Shown: positions 13,589 through 14,334 of the stretch, piece after piece
Numbering within the stretch: the stretch's first letter is position 1
Layout: each line of letters opens with the position of its first letter
Source: an uncultured Duganella sp.
GTDB taxonomy: Bacteria; Pseudomonadota; Gammaproteobacteria; Burkholderiales; Burkholderiaceae
Assembly (NCBI GenBank): GCA_946482635.1
Contig: CAMLSG010000140.1
Location: 1 to 14,334 of the forward strand
Length of the DNA: 14,334 nt
Reading direction: 5' to 3'
Notes under the pieces: generated by a model
What the model was told of the DNA's origin: nothing
Seen by the model: the letters and a program-made list of their open reading frames with translations, nothing else
The model's database searches: none
Program-made: the position numbers and the translations under genes

Positions 13589-14334
13589 ATGACTTACAAC
13601 CCAAGCGACAAGCAAAAAGGCGCCGACAAGACCTCCCGCATCCCGATCAAGATCATCCCGATCGAACAGGCCGAGCGCCTGAAGAAGCCGGAGTGGATCC
13701 GCGTGAAAGCGGCATCGCATTCTTCCCGCTTCTACGAGATCAAGGACATCCTGCGCGAGAACAAGCTGGTGACCGTGTGCGAAGAAGCGAGCTGCCCGAA
13801 CATCGGCGAATGCTTCGGCAAGGGTACTGCTACCTTCATGATCATGGGTGACAAGTGCACCCGCCGCTGCCCGTTCTGCGACGTGGGCCACGGCCGCCCT
13901 GACCCGCTGGACATCCAGGAGCCGATCAACCTGGCCAACACGATCGCCAAGCTGCGCCTGTCCTACGTGGTGATTACCTCGGTGGACCGCGACGACCTGC
14001 GCGACGGCGGCGCCGGTCACTTCGTCGAGTGCATCACCAAGACCAAGGAACTGTCGCCCAAGACCCAGATCGAAGTGCTGGTGCCCGACTTCCGCGGCCG
14101 CCTGGAAAAGGCGCTGGACATCTTTGCCGACGGCCTGCCGGACGTGATGAACCACAACCTGGAAACCGTGCCTCGCCTGTACAAGGAAGCCCGCCCGGGC
14201 GCCGACTACCAGCACTCGCTGACCCTGCTGAAAGACTTCAAGGCGCGCTACCCGCACGTCAAGACCAAGTCCGGCCTGATGGTCGGCCTGGGCGAGACCG
14301 ACGAGGAAATCCTGGAAGTGATGCGCGACATGCG
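13589..14334 (+). CDS. lipA: Lipoyl synthase LipA (C-terminus beyond the window)
   Basis: Radical SAM enzyme that inserts two sulfurs into the octanoyl chain placed by LipB. The first 248 codons are present and the gene runs off the right edge. Both iron-sulfur sites are intact: the auxiliary cluster C-x4-C-x5-C in [12 protein letters not shown] (Cys64, Cys69, Cys75) and the SAM cluster CTRRCPFC (Cys90, Cys94, Cys97). [16 protein letters not shown] (127-142), [11 protein letters not shown] and [14 protein letters not shown] also match E. coli LipA closely. The basic N-terminal extension before KKPEW is normal for betaproteobacterial forms. The gene starts 13 bases after the lipB stop with only a weak purine-rich site, so it is probably co-transcribed and coupled with lipB. 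Confidence 0.97.
   Translation, partial: MTYNPSDKQKGADKTSRIPIKIIPIEQAERLKKPEWIRVKAASHSSRFYEIKDILRENKLVTVCEEASCPNIGECFGKGTATFMIMGDKCTRRCPFCDVGHGRPDPLDIQEPINLANTIAKLRLSYVVITSVDRDDLRDGGAGHFVECITKTKELSPKTQIEVLVPDFRGRLEKALDIFADGLPDVMNHNLETVPRLYKEARPGADYQHSLTLLKDFKARYPHVKTKSGLMVGLGETDEEILEVMRDM

Overview
The window is a GC-rich (roughly 60-65% by eye) chromosomal segment from a betaproteobacterium, most likely Oxalobacteraceae (Massilia/Duganella/Janthinobacterium type). This placement is inferred from protein resemblance and gene neighbourhoods (ybeD with lipB-lipA, hemN next to a TauE/SafE-like gene, an Aer-type receptor); no database search was run. I see no rRNA, tRNA, CRISPR array, insertion sequence or prophage block.

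Region 1 (1-3300, minus strand) is a low-oxygen operon: an Aer-type PAS chemoreceptor, then hemN (oxygen-independent coproporphyrinogen III dehydrogenase), then the first 30 codons of a TauE/SafE-like membrane protein of the kind found in cytochrome oxidase maturation loci. A near-perfect FNR/Anr box lies upstream at the spacing expected for a class II activated promoter. Region 2 (3310-5630) carries two inner-membrane genes of unknown function on the minus strand (yiaA-like and a YedI/DUF808 homologue). Divergent from them is an RhtB/LysE-family exporter translationally coupled to a small DUF1653 protein.

Region 3 (5719-10847) is the least understood part. It begins with a large exported FecR-like/DUF6600 protein that has a Gln/Pro-rich tail and ends in a strong terminator. 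Facing it is a small phage-CII-like regulator with no phage around it. Divergent from that regulator is a compact three-gene unit: an exported Ala/Pro-rich protein with a C-terminal membrane helix, a DUF2491 (YjfK-like) protein, and a PspA/IM30-like coiled-coil protein. This looks like a reduced, rearranged form of the yjfIJKL type of envelope locus and is the best candidate here for an undescribed system.

Region 4 (10897-14334) is the lipoate synthesis locus: ybeD (DUF493), lipB and lipA (cut by the window end). A divergent LysR regulator plus a YfcF-type glutathione S-transferase sit between ybeD and lipB. lipB has a perfect TATAAT only about ten bases before its start codon, so its mRNA may be almost leaderless. 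There is no gene-free stretch longer than about 120 bases.
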